Assembly: GCF_000179915.2 (NCBI RefSeq)
Contig: NC_014963.1
Coordinates: 744,001 to 808,000, forward strand
Direction: 5' to 3'
Length of the DNA stretch: 64,000 bases
Origin: Terriglobus saanensis SP1PR4
Lineage (GTDB): Bacteria > Acidobacteriota > Terriglobia > Terriglobales > Acidobacteriaceae
This document shows, piece by piece, positions 60,553 to 64,000 of the stretch. A model generated the notes under the pieces. It saw nothing but the letters and a program-made list of their open reading frames with translations. It had not been told where the DNA came from and ran no database searches. Position 1 is the stretch's first letter, and every line of letters starts with the position of its first letter. Both the position numbers and the translations under genes were made by a program.

Positions 60553-63084
60553 TCAGGGTTGTGGATTGGGCTGAGCTTCTGGTTTGTCCTTGCCAGCGCC
60601 AAAAAGTTTCTGGAAGAAGTTCCGTTTCTTCGGCTGTGGTTCGGCGGGGGTGCCGTCGGGATTCATCGTGGGGATGGCGGGCTCTTTGGGAGCCTCATTG
60701 TTACTGCTGCCTGCGCCGAAGATCTTGCTCAGGATGCCGCCCTCGTTATCGCCCATACGTGAGCAGGTGTTTTGCGGCTGGGTGCCGTTGAGGAAGGCGG
60801 CGGAGTAGTCGTTGGGACAGGTCTCGTCCGCGAGTTGGTTGGTGCCCTTGTCGATGCGGTAGACGCTGACGCCGTTGGGTGGCGTGAAGGGCTTCATGTC
60901 CGAGTACTGCGGGAGCTTGATGGCGCGGTTCATGAACTCGGCCCAGATGGGCGCGGCGGCGAGCGCACCGGAGAGCTTGATATCCGTATAGTCGTCGTTG
61001 CCGACCCAGACGATGCAGATGAGGTTCGACGTGTAGGCCGCGAACCAGACATCGTGACTGGTACCGGTCTTACCCGCTGCGGGAGCGGTGAATCCACGCT
61101 TCCGGACCTCGTAGCCGTAGCCGAAGTTCATCACGCCTTCCATGAGCGAAGAGGTGAGGTAGGCGGCGCGGGGATCCATGACCTGACGCGCTTCCGGCGT
61201 GAAGTCGGCGACGACTTCACCGCGATCGTTGCGGACAGAGGAGAGCATCCAAGGGTTCAGGTGCACGCCGTTGTTGGCAAAGACGGTGTAGGCACCTGCC
61301 ATGTCGAGCGGTGTGGCATCGTAGGCTCCGAGTGAGACAGCAGGAGTGCCGCGCGCGGCGGTGATGCCGGAGGCGCGTGCCAGTGCGGCGACGTTCTCAA
61401 ACCCGACCTGCTGGCCGAGCGAGATGGTCGCGTTGTTGAGCGACTGCGCGAGGGCCACGATGGCGGGAACGCTGCCGTGGAAGTGATCCTTGTAGTTGCG
61501 CGGGTTGTAGGTCTGGCGGCCGTTGTCGAAGGTGAAGGTCGTCGGTTCGTCGTTGAGGATGGTGGTCGCCGTGAAGACGTTGCCGTCAGAGAGTGGAGTT
61601 CCATTGACGGCCTGCACGTTGGCGGCGGCGTAGACGAAGGGCTTGAAGATCGATCCCGTAGGGCGTTTGGCAACGGCGTGATTCAGTTGCGAGGTTCCGT
61701 AGTTGCGACCGCCTACGAGTGCGAGCACCTGGCCGGTGTGGGGATTCAACGCGATCAGCGAGACCTGCGGATACGTGATTGCGCTATCGCCGTGATGGAG
61801 TTTGCGGACCTGCTCGTCCACGTTCTGCATACCGATGGCGACAGCGGCGGAGGCGGCCTTCTGCAGGTCGGGGTCAAGCGAGGTGTAGATACGCAGAGCG
61901 CCGCGCGCATTGTCCGAGTCGCCGAGTCGCTGCACGAGCTGGTCGTGCACGAGATCGACGAAGTAAGGAGCTTCGCTGGCGTCTACGTTGGGCGAAGCGA
62001 GGTGGATGGGCTCGGCCTTGGCGCGTTCTGCTTGCGCGGGGGTGAGCGCTTCGGTCTCCACCATGGACGAGAGTACGAGGTTGCGGCGTTCGAGCACGCG
62101 GTCCATGTGCTTATAGGGGTTGAAGTAGCTAGGCCGCTGGATGATGCCCGCAAGCATGGCGCACTCGGAGGTGTCGAGCTGCTTGAGGTCTTTGCCGAAG
62201 TAGGCCTGGGCGGCTTCGGAGAAGCCGGCGACGGCGAAGGAGCCACGCTGTCCCATGGGGATCTGGTTGGCGTACATCTCGAAGATCTGCTGCTTGGTGA
62301 AGCGCGCTTCGAGCTGGAAGGAGATCATGATCTCGATCAGCTTGCGCTTGAATTTCTTCTCCGGAGAGAGAAAGAAGCCGCGCGCGAGCTGCTGCGTGAT
62401 CGTCGAGCCGCCGCAGTTCTTTTTGCCGGAGAGGAGATCGCCGACGGCGCAGCGGATGGTGCGGCCCACGTTGATGCCGGAGTGGTCGAAGAAGCGGCGA
62501 TCTTCAATCGCGGTGACGGCTTGCACCATGCGCGGAGGGATGTCTTTGTACGTGACAAGTCGTCGCTTGGTGCGGTTCTTGTCTTCGGAGAGGCCGGTGA
62601 TGAGCTGTGGTTCGAGCTCGTAGGCGCTGAGAGCGACGCCGTTTTCTGCGGTGATGGCGGTGACCTGACCGTCGGGCGTGGTGATGGTCGCGCCGTCCGT
62701 GGAATGGAAGCTCTGCGGACCGGGCTTGATCATGATGCTGTCGCCGTTGAGCTGGAAGCTGCCGAGCTGATCGTTGGAGTTGTAGCCAGCGCGGCGCAGC
62801 TCGGAACCGATCAGCTCAGCGGTCATCTTCTGGCCGACACGGACTTCACGCGGCCCCGCGTAGATCTGCGAGGTGCTGGCGAAGAGCGGGCCGTTGTTCA
62901 GGCGATCGTCTACGACGTGCTGATACTTGTAGTAATAGAAGCCAAAGACGGCCGCACCGACGACGAGGCAGGCGAGACCGACGACGAGGAAGAAGCGAAG
63001 CGCGCGGTGCAGAAAGGGATCTCTTCCGCCACGGACCGCACTGTTGGAGTCGTACTGTCCTTTGTACTTGACCTTCACTGCCAC
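60553..63084 (-). CDS. Class A penicillin-binding protein (PBP1-type, bifunctional)
   Basis: 843 residues from the GTG at 63084 (a GTG two codons later is equally possible; a longer TTG frame would overlap proS by 80 bases). One N-terminal membrane helix, a UB2H-like/PBP1b region, then the glycosyltransferase GT51 motifs EDRRFFDHSGINVG, GGSTITQQLARGFFL and QIPMGQRGSFAVAGFSEAAQAYFGK. The transpeptidase follows with RPTGSIFKPFVYA (SxxK), SLNNATISLG (SxN) and AGKTGTSHDVWFAAY (KTGT). It polymerises and crosslinks peptidoglycan. A low-complexity Pro/Lys-rich tail follows. It starts 28 bases after the proS stop. Confidence 0.95.
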   Translation of the reverse strand: MAVKVKYKGQYDSNSAVRGGRDPFLHRALRFFLVVGLACLVVGAAVFGFYYYKYQHVVDDRLNNGPLFASTSQIYAGPREVRVGQKMTAELIGSELRRAGYNSNDQLGSFQLNGDSIMIKPGPQSFHSTDGATITTPDGQVTAITAENGVALSAYELEPQLITGLSEDKNRTKRRLVTYKDIPPRMVQAVTAIEDRRFFDHSGINVGRTIRCAVGDLLSGKKNCGGSTITQQLARGFFLSPEKKFKRKLIEIMISFQLEARFTKQQIFEMYANQIPMGQRGSFAVAGFSEAAQAYFGKDLKQLDTSECAMLAGIIQRPSYFNPYKHMDRVLERRNLVLSSMVETEALTPAQAERAKAEPIHLASPNVDASEAPYFVDLVHDQLVQRLGDSDNARGALRIYTSLDPDLQKAASAAVAIGMQNVDEQVRKLHHGDSAITYPQVSLIALNPHTGQVLALVGGRNYGTSQLNHAVAKRPTGSIFKPFVYAAANVQAVNGTPLSDGNVFTATTILNDEPTTFTFDNGRQTYNPRNYKDHFHGSVPAIVALAQSLNNATISLGQQVGFENVAALARASGITAARGTPAVSLGAYDATPLDMAGAYTVFANNGVHLNPWMLSSVRNDRGEVVADFTPEARQVMDPRAAYLTSSLMEGVMNFGYGYEVRKRGFTAPAAGKTGTSHDVWFAAYTSNLICIVWVGNDDYTDIKLSGALAAAPIWAEFMNRAIKLPQYSDMKPFTPPNGVSVYRIDKGTNQLADETCPNDYSAAFLNGTQPQNTCSRMGDNEGGILSKIFGAGSSNNEAPKEPAIPTMNPDGTPAEPQPKKRNFFQKLFGAGKDKPEAQPNPQP

Positions 63085-63112
63085 GGTGTCACCTGGTCTT
63101 CCTTGGAGCTGC

Positions 63113-64000
63113 TTACTGCTTGATCGCTGCCTGAAGCTGGGGAACGACTTCGTTGACCGCGCACTCGATGGTGTTGCCTGTGAGTCGGTCAACGAGTTCT
63201 ACGAGGCCGTCGACAAGTTTCTTGCCGACGTTGACACGGTACGGCACGCCGATCAGGTCGGCGTCTTTGAATTTGACGCCTGCAGACTGGTCACGGTCAT
63301 CCAGCAAAACATCAAAACCTGCAGAGTCGAGCGCTTTGGCGATGGTTTCGCCTGCTTCCGCCAGCGTCGCGTCGCTCTGTTTGGTGACGGTGACGATGAC
63401 CTGGAAGGGAGCGATGGAGGCGGGCAGGGCGTAGCGAATGTCGCCGCGATCGCTCAGGCCCATCGATGCCGCGGAGCGTTCCATGGCAGCGGTGAGGATG
63501 CGCTCGATCCCGATGCCGTAGCAGCCCATGATCGGCATGGTTTCTTTGCCGTTCTGGTCGAGGACGCGCGCGCCCATGCTCTCGGTGTATTTGTAGCCGA
63601 GCTTGAAGATATGACCAATCTCGACGGCCTTCCCGAGACGCAAGGGTTGGCCGGTGATGGGGTCGGGCTCGCCTTCGTTGATGTTGCGGATGTCGGCGAT
63701 GACTGTTGGTTTGAAGTCGCGGCCCGGCGTCACATTGCGGAGGTGATGCTCTTCCTTGTTCGCTCCGGCGATGAGGTTAGCGCGGCCTTCGAGGGCTTTA
63801 TCGAGGACGACGAGCGTCTTCTCGCTGTCGAGGCCGATGGGGCCGAGGTATCCAGCAGGCGCATTGAAGGTGGCGAAGATCTCCTCCGCAACCATGGGGC
63901 GTAGTTCCGCACCGGCGACGAGCGAACCGAGCTTGGCTTCGTTGAGCTGGTGGTCGCCGCGCAGGAAGGCCACGACGGCCTTGGTCTTCACAACACCCTT
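63113..64000 (-). CDS. proS: Prolyl-tRNA synthetase, C-terminal part (5' end outside the window)
   Basis: 295 residues visible, open at the right edge. It shows the end of the bacterial-type insertion domain (VVAFLRGDHQLNEAKLGSLVAGAELRPM), then EEHHLRNVTPGRDF, the class II motif 3 GCYGIGIERILTAAMER, and the anticodon-binding domain (PFQVIVTVTKQSDATLAEAGETIAKALDSAGFDVLLDDRDQSAGVKFKDADLIGVPYRVNVG). It charges tRNA-Pro. The class A PBP gene follows on the same strand. Confidence 0.96.
   Translation of the reverse strand, partial: KGVVKTKAVVAFLRGDHQLNEAKLGSLVAGAELRPMVAEEIFATFNAPAGYLGPIGLDSEKTLVVLDKALEGRANLIAGANKEEHHLRNVTPGRDFKPTVIADIRNINEGEPDPITGQPLRLGKAVEIGHIFKLGYKYTESMGARVLDQNGKETMPIMGCYGIGIERILTAAMERSAASMGLSDRGDIRYALPASIAPFQVIVTVTKQSDATLAEAGETIAKALDSAGFDVLLDDRDQSAGVKFKDADLIGVPYRVNVGKKLVDGLVELVDRLTGNTIECAVNEVVPQLQAAIKQ

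Noticed and set aside
61477-63123. 548-residue open frame opposite the PBP gene
   Set aside because: Shadow; PBP motifs are intact on the other strand.

Overview
This is a chromosomal window, GC-rich by eye, from a Gram-negative bacterium that looks like an acidobacterium of the Granulicella/Terriglobus/Edaphobacter type. That placement is an inference. It rests on a 1,091-residue Oar-like TonB-dependent receptor with an N-terminal carboxypeptidase-regulatory-like domain, secreted beta-propeller and DUF3034-like proteins, a likely ornithine-lipid operon, and many short hairpin repeats between genes. No tRNA, rRNA, CRISPR array, insertion sequence or prophage was seen. Two genes run off the window: a PAS/GGDEF regulator on the left and prolyl-tRNA synthetase on the right.

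Layout. 1-8.6 kb: truncated signalling protein, Fur/PerR regulator, propeller lipoprotein, mutL, an 826-residue protein with an Arg/Pro/Gly-rich repeat tail, and cmk. 8.7-14.4 kb: cold-shock protein, polytopic membrane protein, secreted protein, DUF360-type membrane protein, MFS exporter, MEKHLA protein. 14.4-22.6 kb: oxidoreductase, DUF3034-like protein, GH78-like hydrolase, SDR/AraC divergent pair, SGNH hydrolase with a lectin tail. 22.6-30.4 kb: small membrane protein, sucA, MGT-type glycosyltransferase, TonB receptor. 30.7-32.3 kb: UPF0324 (YeiH-type) transporter, a 62-residue membrane protein and an upstream cysteine-rich leader peptide with its own terminator. 32.4-39.2 kb: pgm, a 1,145-residue collagen-like modular protein and a secreted protein of unknown function. 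39.4-41.8 kb: three-gene phosphorelay (hybrid kinase, receiver, HPt). 41.9-44.7 kb: nucleoside salvage operon nupC-PNP-udk. 44.6-46.3 kb: olsB/olsA-like pair. 46.4-51.5 kb: DUF2062 protein, S1/P1 nuclease, nicotinate phosphoribosyltransferase, membrane protein/XRE pair, deoxyhypusine-synthase homologue. 51.8-59.3 kb: thymidine phosphorylase-cytidine deaminase, then Lhr helicase-Nei glycosylase. 59.3-64 kb: acyltransferase, class A PBP and proS.

The most interesting signal is at 31.8-32.3 kb. A consensus-like promoter ends almost exactly at a GTG that opens a 27-codon peptide with nine cysteines. An intrinsic terminator follows, and then the small membrane protein and the UPF0324 transporter. 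This is the layout of a cysteine-sensing translational attenuator, and it resembles the leaderless polycysteine uORFs known in mycobacteria. A second theme is repeats: a hairpin family ending in TGGGGCAC whose copies show compensatory stem changes, a second family often beside it, and small repeat-like insertions inside the linkers of MutL and Lhr. A third is the number of genes with a -10-like element a few bases before the start codon and no Shine-Dalgarno, which suggests leaderless transcripts.
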